A stretch of 64,000 nucleotides of DNA, from positions 1 to 64,000 of the forward strand of contig PNKD01000002.1 of assembly GCA_013822265.1 (NCBI GenBank). Reading direction: 5' to 3'. The notes under the pieces were generated by a model. It was not told where the DNA came from. It worked only from the letters and a program-made list of their open reading frames with translations, and ran no database searches. This DNA is from Leptothrix sp. (in: b-proteobacteria) (lineage in GTDB: Bacteria; Pseudomonadota; Gammaproteobacteria; Burkholderiales; Burkholderiaceae_C). Positions within the stretch are counted from its first letter, which is position 1; the number at the start of each line of letters is the position of its first letter. Of this stretch, positions 1 through 7,814 are shown in pieces. Position numbers and translations under genes: made by a program.

Positions 1-8
1 CCGACTTC

Positions 9-965
9 ATGGGCAAGCCGGCCTGGGTCTGGCTGACCTTCGTCGGTATCGTCGTGGCACTGCTGGCCTTCGATCTGGGCGTCCTGCACAAGGACGACAA
101 GGAGATAGGCGTGCGCGAGAGCCTGCTGCTGTCAGCCGGCTACATCAGCGTGGCGCTGATCTTCGGCGCCTGGGTCTGGTGGTACCTGGGCGCGCAGAGC
201 GGCATGGACTACTACACCGGCTTCATGATCGAGAAGTCGCTGTCGATGGACAACGTCTTCGTCATCGCGTTGATCTTCACCTTCTTCGCCATCCCGCGGC
301 AGTACCAGCACCGCGTGCTGTTCTGGGGCATCCTGGGCGTGATCGTTCTGCGCGCGATCATGATCGGTCTGGGCGCCACGCTGGTGAGCCAGTTCAGCTG
401 GGTGCTGTACCTGTTCGGCGCCTTCCTGATCTTCACCGGCATCAAGATGTGGATCATTGCCGACCACATGCCCGACATCGCGAACAACCCGCTGCTCAAG
501 TTCCTGAAGCGGCACATGCGCGTGACAGAGGGCCTGCGCGGCAATGCCTTCTGGGTGCGCGAGACCGACACCAAGACGGGCAAGCTGGAACGCTTCGCGA
601 CGCCCTTGTTCCTGGCCCTGGTGCTGGTGGAGTTCGTCGACCTGATCTTCGCGGTCGACTCGGTGCCGGCCATCTTCGCGATCACCACCGACCCGTTCAT
701 CGTCTACACCAGCAACATCTTCGCCATCCTGGGCCTGCGCGCGCTGTACTTTGCGCTGGCGGCGATGATCCACCGCTTCAAGTACCTGAAGTACGCCCTG
801 GCCCTGGTGCTGGTGTTCATCGGCAGCAAGATCTTCCTGGTGGGCATCATCGGCAAGATTCCGGCCGTGATCTCGTTGACCGTGACCTTCGGGCTGATAG
901 CCGGTGGTGTGCTGGTGTCGCTGTGGAAGACCCGCGGGCAGCCCGCTGTCGCCGAGTCCACATGA
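9..965 (+). CDS. TerC/Alx-family integral membrane protein (5' end uncertain)
   Basis: The protein is at least 318 residues with about nine hydrophobic segments. It has the TerC/Alx family signatures: an acidic residue in SLSMDNVFV (D81), and the pair in EFVDLIFAVDSVPA (D211, D217), which lie in membrane segments and are thought to handle metal ions. Family members are linked to Mn2+ export and tellurite resistance; the substrate here is not known. The reading frame is open to the left edge (Asp-Phe precede the Met at 9), so the true start may lie a few codons upstream, outside the window. The stop overlaps the start of the next gene by 4 bases (ATGA), so the two are probably translationally coupled. 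Confidence 0.88.
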   Translation: MGKPAWVWLTFVGIVVALLAFDLGVLHKDDKEIGVRESLLLSAGYISVALIFGAWVWWYLGAQSGMDYYTGFMIEKSLSMDNVFVIALIFTFFAIPRQYQHRVLFWGILGVIVLRAIMIGLGATLVSQFSWVLYLFGAFLIFTGIKMWIIADHMPDIANNPLLKFLKRHMRVTEGLRGNAFWVRETDTKTGKLERFATPLFLALVLVEFVDLIFAVDSVPAIFAITTDPFIVYTSNIFAILGLRALYFALAAMIHRFKYLKYALALVLVFIGSKIFLVGIIGKIPAVISLTVTFGLIAGGVLVSLWKTRGQPAVAEST

Positions 966-1561
966 CGCCGCCGATCGTGCAGCGGCTGCGCGACGCAGCC
1001 GCTGCCATCCAGGACGAGCGGGTGTCGATGCGGGCGATGGCGCAAGCCCACGGCCCCGAAGCCCACGGGACGTTGCTCCTGCTGCTGGCCACGCCCTGCC
1101 TGCTGCCGGTACCCGGCGTGGGCACGGTGCTCGGGCTGGGGATGGCGGCGCTGGCGGTGGCGATGTGGCGGGGGCACTGCGCGCCATGTTTGCCGCCACG
1201 GGTGGCCGAACTTGAATTGCCGCGCCACTGGGCCCAGCGGGTGCTGGTCGGGTTGGCTTCTGCCTACGCCCTGGCCGGGCGCCATGCCAGGACCCGGCTG
1301 AGCCATCTCGCCATCTCCGGCCGACGGTCAGCGACGGCGCTCGCCGTTGGGCTGATGGCCGCCATCGTCGTGATGCCGATTCCCTTTGGCAACCTGCTAC
1401 CTGCCGTGGCGCTGGTGTTCATCGGGCTGGGGCTGGTGTTTCGCGATGGGGTTGCAGTGATCCTGGGGCTGCTGCTGTCGGGGGTGGCAGTGGTTGCCAC
1501 GACCGGCCTGCTGCTGATGGCATGGGCCTGGGGCAGCGAGTGGATCCTGGGCTGGATTTGA
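962..1561 (+). CDS. ExoD-family membrane protein
   Basis: This 199-residue protein resembles the ExoD family, first named for exopolysaccharide synthesis in rhizobia; its biochemical role is not established. The N-terminal part is a cytosolic-looking helix (IVQRLRDAAAAIQDERVSM), followed by the family's conserved hydrophobic stretch LLLLLATPCLLPVPGVGTVL. Two or three further membrane segments lie in the C-terminal third (MAAIVVMPIPFGNLLPAVAL and onward). The start ATG overlaps the terC-like stop, and no closer start is needed. Co-transcription with the TerC-like gene upstream and the CopD-like gene 19 bases downstream is likely. The family call rests on overall pattern, not on a catalytic motif. 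Confidence 0.72.
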   Translation: MTPPIVQRLRDAAAAIQDERVSMRAMAQAHGPEAHGTLLLLLATPCLLPVPGVGTVLGLGMAALAVAMWRGHCAPCLPPRVAELELPRHWAQRVLVGLASAYALAGRHARTRLSHLAISGRRSATALAVGLMAAIVVMPIPFGNLLPAVALVFIGLGLVFRDGVAVILGLLLSGVAVVATTGLLLMAWAWGSEWILGWI

Positions 1562-1580
1562 CGTTGAATGGGACTGATCG

Positions 1581-2057
1581 ATGATCTACGCGACCCTCAA
1601 GACTGTTCATGTGCTGTCCATCATCGTGTGGATCGGTGGCATGGTGTTTGCGCACTTCTTCCTGCGGCCTGCGGTCGCTCAGCTGGAGGCGCCGGTGCGG
1701 CTGCGGCTGATGCACGAGGTTCTCGGGCGCTTCTTCAAAGCCGTGCTTGTCGCCTCGCTGCTGACTCTGGCCAGCGGCCTGTGGATGCTGGGTCGCGTGG
1801 CCAAGCAGGTGGTGCAGTCGGGCGGCAACTTCGAGATGCCGCTGGCCTGGACCGTCATGGCGGCGCTGGGCGTCGCGATGGTTGCGATCTTCATGCACAT
1901 CCGTTTCGTGCTTTTCAAGCGGCTTGGCCGGGCCGTTGCAGCGTCCGAGTGGAGTGCGGGAGGTGCGGTCCTGACGCAAATTCGCACATGGGTCTCGATC
2001 AACCTTGGCCTGGGTGTCTTGGTGCTTCTCGTGACTCTGATGCGCTGGACGACTTGA
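1581..2057 (+). CDS. CopD-like four-helix membrane protein
   Basis: This 158-residue protein has four predicted membrane helices and resembles the CopD domain (copper resistance D) and related short membrane proteins. The N-terminus reads MIYATLKTVHVLSIIVWIGG, where the His in helix 1 and the IVWIGG turn are typical of the family; a second His lies in IFMHIRF. Such proteins are suspected to bind metal or haem within the membrane, but the role of the short stand-alone form is unknown. It follows the ExoD-like gene by 19 bases and probably ends that operon, as the next gene is on the other strand. Confidence 0.7.
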   Translation: MIYATLKTVHVLSIIVWIGGMVFAHFFLRPAVAQLEAPVRLRLMHEVLGRFFKAVLVASLLTLASGLWMLGRVAKQVVQSGGNFEMPLAWTVMAALGVAMVAIFMHIRFVLFKRLGRAVAASEWSAGGAVLTQIRTWVSINLGLGVLVLLVTLMRWTT

Positions 2058-2350
2058 GTCCGGACTTTGCAGCCCATTTACCAGCGCCGTAGACGGCACC
2101 GATGCGGTCAGCCGACCAAGCTGCCCGTTTAAGCACAAACGCGTGACCACCAAGAGGCCGTACTTCGCTGCTGCCGACGGCTTCGCGTCAGCAAGCGCGC
2201 AAGCGCCCGGGTCTCACGCAAGCCGCACCCGCTGGGCTCGCTCTTCGCCACAGGAATGACCGGTCTTTTGTTGGTCCGCCGGCTGCTATGGGTCGCAAGC
2301 AGCCAGCCTCCAGACGCGCGCCTGTCGCTGAATGCGGCACCCTGAAGCGC
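2058..2350. other. Intergenic region between convergent genes
   Basis: This stretch of about 290 bases separates the CopD-like gene from the hairpin that follows the thiolase gene. Short open frames exist on both strands but have no recognisable product or good start. The segment near 2245-2325 (GACCGGTCTT, then GGTCGCAAGCAGCC) looks like decayed low-complexity intergenic sequence of the kind scattered in Burkholderiales genomes. I see no RNA gene or promoter I would defend. Confidence 0.4.
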
Positions 2351-2382
2351 CACGGGCCGGCGGTTCACACCGCCGGCCCGTG
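2351..2382 (-). terminator. 14-bp perfect hairpin after the thiolase gene
   Basis: The arms CACGGGCCGGCGGT and ACCGCCGGCCCGTG are perfectly complementary around a 4-base loop (TCAC). The hairpin starts 19 bases past the thiolase stop on the minus strand and lies between two convergent genes. There is no T-tract on either side, so it may act as an RNA 3' stabiliser or a bidirectional, weak terminator rather than a classical intrinsic one. Confidence 0.65.
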
Positions 2383-2401
2383 ACTGTTCAGACCGCGGGG
2401 A

Positions 2402-3586
2402 TCAGAGGCGCTCGAACACCGCCGCGATGCCCTGCCCGCCACCGATGCACATCGTCACCAACGCGTAGCGGCCGCCGGTGCGGTGCAGTTCGTAGATGGC
2501 CTTGGTGGCCAGGAAGGCGCCGCTGCAGCCGATCGGGTGGCCGAGTGCGATGGCGCCGCCGTTCGGGTTGACCTTGCTCATGTCGAGCTCGAGGCCGCGA
2601 GCCACGGCGATGGCCTGCGCCGCGAAGGCCTCGTTGCTTTCGATGACGTCCATCTGGTCGAGCGTGAAGCCGCCCTTCTTCAGCGCCATCTTGGTGGCCG
2701 GGATCGGGCCCTCGCCCATCACGTCGTTGGGCACGCCGGCGATGGCGTAGCTGGCCAGGCGGGCCATCGGCTTGTGGCCGGCCGAGGCCGCCACGGCCGC
2801 GTCGGCCAGCACGAAGAAGGCCGCACCGTCGTTGATGCCCGAGGCGTTGCCCGCCGTCACCGACCCGTCCTTCTTGAACGCGGGCTTCATCTTGGCCAGC
2901 GTCTCCAGCGTCGTGCCCGCCTTCACATGCTCGTCGGTGTCGAAGGTGACCTCACCCTTGCGCGTTTGCTTGACGATGGCGACGATCTGGCTCTTGAAGC
3001 GGCCTTCGGCGATGGCCGCGGCGGCCTTGCGGTGCGAGTCGACGGCGAGCTGGTCCTGCTGTTCGCGCGTGATGCCCCACTTGGTGACCAGGTTCTCGGC
3101 CGTGATGCCCATGTGGCCGACGCCGAAGGGGTCGGTGAGCGCGGCGACCATGGCGTCGATGAGCTTGGTGTCGCCCATGCGCGCGCCGTTGCGCATCGCC
3201 GGGCTCAGGTAGGCGCCGCGCGACATCACCTCGACGCCGCCGCCGACGCCGTAGTCGCAGTCGCCCAGCAGGATGTTCTGCGCCGTCGTCACGATGGCCT
3301 GCAGGCCCGACGAGCACAGCCGGTTGACGGCCATGGCCACGCTTTCCATCGGCAGGCCGGCCTGGATCGAGGCCACGCGTGCCACATAGGGGTAGCGGCT
3401 CTCGGTGGGGATGCAGTTGCCCACCGTGACGTAGTTGATGGCCTTGGGGTCGACACCCGAACGGGCCACCGCCTCCTTCATCACCGTGCCGGCGAGCTCG
3501 GCCGGCTCGATGTCGGACAGGCCGCCGTTGAAGGTGCCGATGGCCGAACGGGCTGCGCCGAGAACCACGACGTCGCGCTTGCTCAT
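2402..3586 (-). CDS. Beta-ketothiolase / acetyl-CoA acetyltransferase (BktB-like)
   Basis: This thiolase condenses two acyl-CoA molecules or cleaves 3-ketoacyl-CoA. At 394 residues it has the usual family length. The acylated nucleophile is Cys91 in NRLCSSGLQ; the C-terminal His is in GGAIALGHPIGCSG and the second catalytic Cys in MCIGGGQG. The sequence (for example GNCIPTESRYPY, DVIESNEAFAAQ) is closer to Cupriavidus BktB than to PhaA, from memory, which suggests a beta-ketothiolase for PHA or short-chain acyl-CoA metabolism. An in-frame Met ten codons upstream exists, but the ATG chosen here has AGGAG at ideal spacing. It stands alone, with a hairpin just past its stop. Confidence 0.9.
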   Translation of the reverse strand: MSKRDVVVLGAARSAIGTFNGGLSDIEPAELAGTVMKEAVARSGVDPKAINYVTVGNCIPTESRYPYVARVASIQAGLPMESVAMAVNRLCSSGLQAIVTTAQNILLGDCDYGVGGGVEVMSRGAYLSPAMRNGARMGDTKLIDAMVAALTDPFGVGHMGITAENLVTKWGITREQQDQLAVDSHRKAAAAIAEGRFKSQIVAIVKQTRKGEVTFDTDEHVKAGTTLETLAKMKPAFKKDGSVTAGNASGINDGAAFFVLADAAVAASAGHKPMARLASYAIAGVPNDVMGEGPIPATKMALKKGGFTLDQMDVIESNEAFAAQAIAVARGLELDMSKVNPNGGAIALGHPIGCSGAFLATKAIYELHRTGGRYALVTMCIGGGQGIAAVFERL

Positions 3587-3713
3587 GAGGATGTCTCCTG
3601 CTGGTTGGATGTCCAAAGTAGTCTAGTGGGCGCCCGGCGGCTGGCAAGAGCCTGACAAGGGGCCTTGCCGACCCCGGCGCTGCCGCAGTGACCGGCGCCC
3701 GGCCCCGCTGTCG

Positions 3714-3762
3714 CCATCTTGCCACCGCATTTCTGCCCTGCCGCCGCAGGCGGGCAAGATGG
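3714..3762. repeat. Inverted repeat between rluA-like gene and thiolase
   Basis: The 10-base arms CCATCTTGCC (3714-3723) and GGCAAGATGG (3753-3762) enclose 29 bases that contain a second small inverted repeat, CCTGC...GCAGG (3737-3750). It lies just past the stop of the pseudouridine synthase and upstream of nothing on the plus strand, so it could form a 3' RNA hairpin. No T-tract is present. Confidence 0.4.
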
Positions 3763-3768
3763 AGCCGT

Positions 3769-4728
3769 TCAGGGCCGCGCGAACTGCAGCCGGCGCGCGC
3801 TGGCGAAGCACCGCGGCTGGCCGCTCACCGGGTCGGTGAAGGCCACCTCGCGCGCCAGCAGCTGCAGCGGCTGCGTGTAGTCGGGCACGGCGTCTTCGGG
3901 CGGGTGGGGCCACAGCCGCGGGTAGATGCGGTCGCCCACGATGGGCAGGCCCAGTGCGTTGAGCTGCGCCCGCAACTGGTGGCGGCGGCCGGTGACGGGC
4001 GTCAGCCGGTAGTGGGCCAGCGGGCCGGGGTCCGCGCAGCCGTCGCGCGGCACACGTCCCAGCCGCGAGATCAGTTCGACCTGCGTCTGCGCATTGGCCT
4101 CGCCCGCCACCACCTGCACCGGCAGGTGCGTGGCCCCGGGCGGATCCTGCAGCCGATGGCTGGCCGTCAGCGGCAGTGCCAGGTCGTCGCGCCAGGGCGC
4201 CACGGCCTCGTAGATCTTGTGCACGCGGCGCTCGCGCAGCAGCGCGTGGTAGGCGTCGCGCGTGGCGGGTTCGGCGCTGAACATCAGCACGCCGGCGGTC
4301 TCGCGGTCAAGCCGGTGCAGCGGCACCAGGTCGGGCCGGCCGAGCAGGCGGCGCAGCCGCACCAGCGCCGTCTCCTGCAGGTAGCGGCCGCCGGGGATGG
4401 CGGCCAGGAAATGCGGCTTGTCGACCACCACCAGGTGCTCGTCGTGGTGCAGCAGCTCGATCTCGAAGGGCACGCGCGGCTCGGGCGGCAGGTGGCGCCA
4501 GTACCAGAGCACGCTGCCGGGCACGCTGGGCGCATCGGGCGGCAGCGCGCGGCCGTGCACGTCCAGCACCTCGCCGGCGGCCAGGCGCGCCGGCCAGTCG
4601 ATGCCCGGGCGCAGCCGCTGCGCCAGGAACTGTGCCACCGTCGCCCAGGGCCCGGCGACGACGGCCACGCGGCTGGCACTGACACCGTCGCGCGGCGGCG
4701 GCGTCCAGGCGGCGCGGGGGCGGGTCAT
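3769..4728 (-). CDS. RluA-family 23S rRNA/tRNA pseudouridine synthase
   Basis: This 319-residue enzyme isomerises uridine to pseudouridine in structured RNA. The RluA-type catalytic motif HRLDRETAGV is present, with the catalytic Asp at 141, preceded by the family's DEHLVVVDKPHFL segment and followed by KIYEA and GRRHQLRAQLNALGLPIVGD. About 85 residues precede the catalytic domain without a clear S4 domain. The frame is open further upstream, but the ATG used here starts just after the trhO stop, giving a 64-base spacer rather than a long overlap. Which uridine is the target cannot be read from sequence. It probably forms an operon with trhO and aroG. Confidence 0.87.
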   Translation of the reverse strand: MTRPRAAWTPPPRDGVSASRVAVVAGPWATVAQFLAQRLRPGIDWPARLAAGEVLDVHGRALPPDAPSVPGSVLWYWRHLPPEPRVPFEIELLHHDEHLVVVDKPHFLAAIPGGRYLQETALVRLRRLLGRPDLVPLHRLDRETAGVLMFSAEPATRDAYHALLRERRVHKIYEAVAPWRDDLALPLTASHRLQDPPGATHLPVQVVAGEANAQTQVELISRLGRVPRDGCADPGPLAHYRLTPVTGRRHQLRAQLNALGLPIVGDRIYPRLWPHPPEDAVPDYTQPLQLLAREVAFTDPVSGQPRCFASARRLQFARP

Positions 4729-4792
4729 GCCGTCGCGGCCGATGTCGCCGAACAGGCCGTCGCCATGGCCGGCAAGGCGGGCCTCGAAGCCA

Positions 4793-5653
4793 TCAAAACG
4801 CGTCCAGCCGCCGCGCCCGCGCCAGGCGCCAGGCCTCGCCGGGGTCGCTCTCGTCGAAGACGTCTTCGGCGGTCGCCGGCGTCTCGTGCAGCGCGGCGTC
4901 GAGCGCGATGCGCTTGTCGAAGACGAAACAGTCACCCAGCCAGTCGCGGCCCGGCCCGTCCACCTGCTGCAGGTAGTTGAGGATGCCGCCTTCGAGCTGC
5001 ATCACGTCCAGCCCCAGGCTGCGCAGCCAGGGCGCGGTCTTGTCGCAGCGCACGCCGCCGGTGCAGTACATCGCCACCGGCCGGCCGGCTTCGCGCCAGG
5101 CCGGTGCCTGCTGCTGCACGTAGGCGACGAAATCGCGGAAGTGCCGCACCTGCGGGTCGGCCGCGCCGCGGAAGTGACCCAGGCGAAATTCGAAGTGGTT
5201 GCGGTTGTCCAGCAGCACCACGTCGTCGCGCGCCAGCAGTTCGCGCCAGGCGGCGGGCGAGAGGTGGCTGGCGTCGGCCTCGTCGGGCGGCGGCAGGGCC
5301 TCGGCGCCGGGCAGGCCCAGCGCCACGATCTCGGGCTTGACCAGCACCTTGAGCCGCGCGAACGGCGGCGTCACGCAGCCGCTGTGCTTGAAGACCATGC
5401 CGCGCAGCGCGCCGCCGAACACCGCGTCACCCTGCAGCGCGGCCTCGAAGGCCCGCACCGCGGCGGGCGTGCCCGAGACGGCGCCGTTGATGCCCTCGGC
5501 CGCCACCGTGATGCTGCCGAACAGGCCCTGCGCCAGGCCGCGCACCAGCGCTGCCGCGGCCGGCGGGTCGGACAGCGGCGTGAAGCGGTAGAAGGCGCTG
5601 TGCAGCAGCGCGGCGGCAGGGTCGGGGCCCGCAGCGGTGGTATCGATGGGCAT
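4793..5653 (-). CDS. trhO: tRNA uridine(34) hydroxylase (TrhO/YceA)
   Basis: TrhO hydroxylates U34 at position 5 in a subset of tRNAs, an early step towards carboxymethoxy- or methoxyuridine. The 286-residue protein has an N-terminal acylphosphatase-like half (FYRFTPL, AAEGINGAVSG) and a C-terminal rhodanese domain with the signature MYCTGGVRCDK, carrying Cys197 and Cys203; the family needs the first of these. EGGILNYLQQV after the active site is also diagnostic. The ATG at 5653 lies 26 bases downstream of the aroG stop. The pairing with an RNA pseudouridine synthase is consistent with a small RNA-modification operon. Confidence 0.92.
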   Translation of the reverse strand: MPIDTTAAGPDPAAALLHSAFYRFTPLSDPPAAAALVRGLAQGLFGSITVAAEGINGAVSGTPAAVRAFEAALQGDAVFGGALRGMVFKHSGCVTPPFARLKVLVKPEIVALGLPGAEALPPPDEADASHLSPAAWRELLARDDVVLLDNRNHFEFRLGHFRGAADPQVRHFRDFVAYVQQQAPAWREAGRPVAMYCTGGVRCDKTAPWLRSLGLDVMQLEGGILNYLQQVDGPGRDWLGDCFVFDKRIALDAALHETPATAEDVFDESDPGEAWRLARARRLDAF

Positions 5654-5679
5654 GGACCGCCGATTTTCGCAGCCCGCCG

Positions 5680-6801
5680 TCACGCCGCGGCGCGGCGCCG
5701 CTGCCGCACCGCGGCGGCCAGGCCCTGCAGCACCGGCAGCGTCTGCTCGAAACCCAGGCAGGCGTCGGTGATGGACACCCCGTGCCGCAGCGGCTGGCCG
5801 GGCACGAGGTCCTGGCGGCCTTCGTTGAGGTGGCTCTCGATCATCACGCCAATGATGCGGCGGTCGCCCGCGCCCACCTGCGCGGCCACGTCGGCAGCGA
5901 CCACGGCCTGGCGCTGGTACTGCTTGCTGCTGTTGCCGTGCGAGACGTCGATCATCACGCGCCCGGGCAGGCCGGCGGCGCGCAGGCGCTCGCAGGCCGC
6001 GGCCACGCCGGCGGCGTCGTGGTTGGGCACCTTGCCGCCGCGCAGGATGACGTGGCAGTCGGCGTTGCCGCGGGTCTCGAAAATGGCGGCCATGCCCATC
6101 TTGGTCATGCCCATGAAGGCGTGCGGCGCGCGTGCCGCGAGCATGGCGTCGGCGGCCACCTGCGTGCCGCCGTCGGTGCCGTTCTTGAAGCCCACCGGGC
6201 AGCTCAGCCCCGAGGCGAGCTGACGGTGGCTCTGGCTCTCCGTCGTGCGCGCGCCGATGGCGCCCCAGCTCACGAGGTCGCTGATGAACTGCGGGCTCAG
6301 CAGGTCGAGGAACTCGGTGCCCGTGGGCAGGCCCAGCAGCGCCAGCTCCAGCAGCAGCCGGCGCGCGCGCTCCAGGCCTTCGTTGATGGCAAAGCTGCCG
6401 TCGAGGTGGGGGTCGTTGATGAAGCCCTTCCAGCCCACCGTGGTGCGCGGCTTCTCGAAGTAGGCGCGCATGACGACCAGCAGCTCGGGCGCCAGCTCGT
6501 CGGCCACGGCCTTGAGGCGGCGGGCGTACTCGAGGGCCTGGCCGTGGTCGTGGATGGAACACGGCCCGACGACGACGACCAGCCGCTCGTCGCGCCCGTG
6601 CAGCACGTCGGCGATGCGGCGGCGGCTGCCTTCCACCAGCGCCAGCGCCTCCTCGCCCACGGGCACGCGCTCCTGCAGCAGCGCCGGCGTCATCAGCGGG
6701 CGCACGGCGCCGATGCGCACGTCGTCGATGCGGGTGGTGTCCAGCGTGCTGTCGCGCACGCCCACTTCCTGGTCGTGGCGGGGGTCGTCGATGCGGTTCA
6801 T
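5680..6801 (-). CDS. aroG: Class I 3-deoxy-7-phosphoheptulonate synthase (DAHP synthase)
   Basis: This enzyme condenses phosphoenolpyruvate and erythrose 4-phosphate, the first step of the shikimate pathway. The 373-residue protein is of the E. coli AroF/G/H type: VVVGPCSIHD, MRAYFEKPRTTVGWKGFINDP, GFKNGTDG, MIDVSHGNSSKQ and GVMIESHLNEG are all present and carry the metal- and substrate-binding residues. The N-terminal extension that mediates feedback inhibition in this class (RIDDVRI, PL, TPALLQERVP) is intact; which aromatic amino acid inhibits it cannot be told. An in-frame ATG 48 codons upstream is less likely. A strong palindrome lies about 140 bases upstream of the start. Confidence 0.92.
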   Translation of the reverse strand: MNRIDDPRHDQEVGVRDSTLDTTRIDDVRIGAVRPLMTPALLQERVPVGEEALALVEGSRRRIADVLHGRDERLVVVVGPCSIHDHGQALEYARRLKAVADELAPELLVVMRAYFEKPRTTVGWKGFINDPHLDGSFAINEGLERARRLLLELALLGLPTGTEFLDLLSPQFISDLVSWGAIGARTTESQSHRQLASGLSCPVGFKNGTDGGTQVAADAMLAARAPHAFMGMTKMGMAAIFETRGNADCHVILRGGKVPNHDAAGVAAACERLRAAGLPGRVMIDVSHGNSSKQYQRQAVVAADVAAQVGAGDRRIIGVMIESHLNEGRQDLVPGQPLRHGVSITDACLGFEQTLPVLQGLAAAVRQRRRAAA

Positions 6802-6943
6802 CGCGGCATTGTCGACCAGCACCAACGGCAGCGGCCAGCACACCGCGCCGTCCACCGCCACTGAGTGCGCTGCGCTTGAATTCTCAGCGCCTGTGCGCCG
6901 CGGCAGGGTGCGCTGGGTGGGAGGCGAATTCACCCTGTCGGCC

Positions 6944-6965
6944 ATTATGGAGATCTCTCCATAAT
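6944..6965. promoter_or_regulatory. Perfect 22-bp palindrome upstream of aroG (candidate operator)
   Basis: The arms ATTATGGAGA and TCTCCATAAT are exact inverted complements, separated by only TC. The element is AT-rich compared with its surroundings and lies 143 bases upstream of aroG and 259 bases upstream of the divergent LysE-like gene. The size and symmetry fit a dimeric repressor site. I do not recognise the regulator. It could serve either gene. Confidence 0.55.
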
Positions 6966-7223
6966 CTCCGGCAGCAGCCGCTCGCCCTGGCACCCCAAGG
7001 CCGGCACCCGCCAGTACTTGTTCGCTCTTGCCAGCAAGCAGGCCCAGCCCTGACGGGTCAGCGTGCGAAACGCCTCGGCGATTGACCCGCGATACGCCAG
7101 GGGGCCGACGATAGGGACAGAAGACAGTGGCGCACCACGCCGACGCTGGCTCGGGTTCGGCGCTGATTCGCAGGCTGTGACATCGCGGCTGACCTGCATC
7201 AACGGCCGCCGCGGGCGGGCAAC
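6966..7223. other. Non-coding remainder of the aroG/LysE divergent region
   Basis: Apart from the palindrome at 6944-6965, the 422 bases between aroG and the LysE-like gene hold no gene I can support. A minus-strand open frame (6945-7202) would encode 85 residues, but lacks a ribosome-binding site and resembles nothing I know. No -35/-10 pair stands out. Confidence 0.35.
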
Positions 7224-7796
7224 ATGGACTTCTCCACCTGGCTGGCCTTCTTCGCAGCGTCATGGGCCATCAGCGTCTCGCCCGGTCCGGGCGCGCTGGC
7301 GCCCATGAGCGCTGGCCTTAACCACGCCTTTCGCCGCGGCTACTTCACCACGCTGGGCCTGGTGCTGGGCATCTGGACGCAGCTGCTGGTGGTCGGCGCG
7401 GGCCTGGGCGCGCTGATGGCCGCGTCGGCGACGGCCTTCGCCTTCACCAAGTGGTGCGGCGTGGCCTACCTGGTGTGGCTGGGCCTGAAGCAGTGGCGCA
7501 CGATGGTGCTGCGCGGCTGGATGCTCAATGCCGTCAACCCCAAGGGCACGGTGTTCCTGTTGGCCGTGGTGCCGCAGTTCATCAGCCCGGCGCAGGCGCT
7601 CGCGCCTCAGTACCTGCTGACCGGCCTCACGCCGAGCTTCACCGACCTCGTGGTGATGGCCGGCTACACCGCGCTGGCCTCGCGCGGGCTCGCCGCGCTG
7701 AGGTCGGCCACGCACATGCGCGTGCCGTACCGTGTATTCGGTGGCCTGTTCGTGGCGGCGGGGGCGTTGCTGGCGGTGTTCAAGCGCACGGCCTGA
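7224..7796 (+). CDS. LysE/RhtB-family amino-acid exporter, internally shortened
   Basis: LysE/RhtB proteins export amino acids or their analogues across the inner membrane. The 190-residue product begins with the family motif STWLAFFAASWAISVSPGPGAL and has KWCGVAYLVWLGLKQWR, then VLRGWMLNAVNPKGTVFLLAVVPQFI. In typical members (about 205-210 residues) a hydrophilic loop of roughly 20 residues separates these last two blocks; here GLKQWR runs almost directly into TMVLRGW. The deletion is in frame, so the protein may still fold, but its transport function is doubtful. It lies on the opposite strand to both neighbours. The family call is firm, the substrate unknown. Confidence 0.78.
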   Translation: MDFSTWLAFFAASWAISVSPGPGALAPMSAGLNHAFRRGYFTTLGLVLGIWTQLLVVGAGLGALMAASATAFAFTKWCGVAYLVWLGLKQWRTMVLRGWMLNAVNPKGTVFLLAVVPQFISPAQALAPQYLLTGLTPSFTDLVVMAGYTALASRGLAALRSATHMRVPYRVFGGLFVAAGALLAVFKRTA

Positions 7797-7814
7797 GCGG
7801 CGCGTGGATGCGCG

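Noticed and set aside
179..961. N-terminal extension of the ExoD-like frame through the TerC gene
   Set aside because: The frame is open by GC-rich codon bias only. The sensible start at 962 overlaps the TerC stop as ATGA, and the extension translates to Arg/His-rich nonsense.
6945..7202. An 85-residue minus-strand gene or aroG leader peptide
   Set aside because: There is no ribosome-binding site, no similarity I recognise and no run of aromatic codons as expected of an attenuator.
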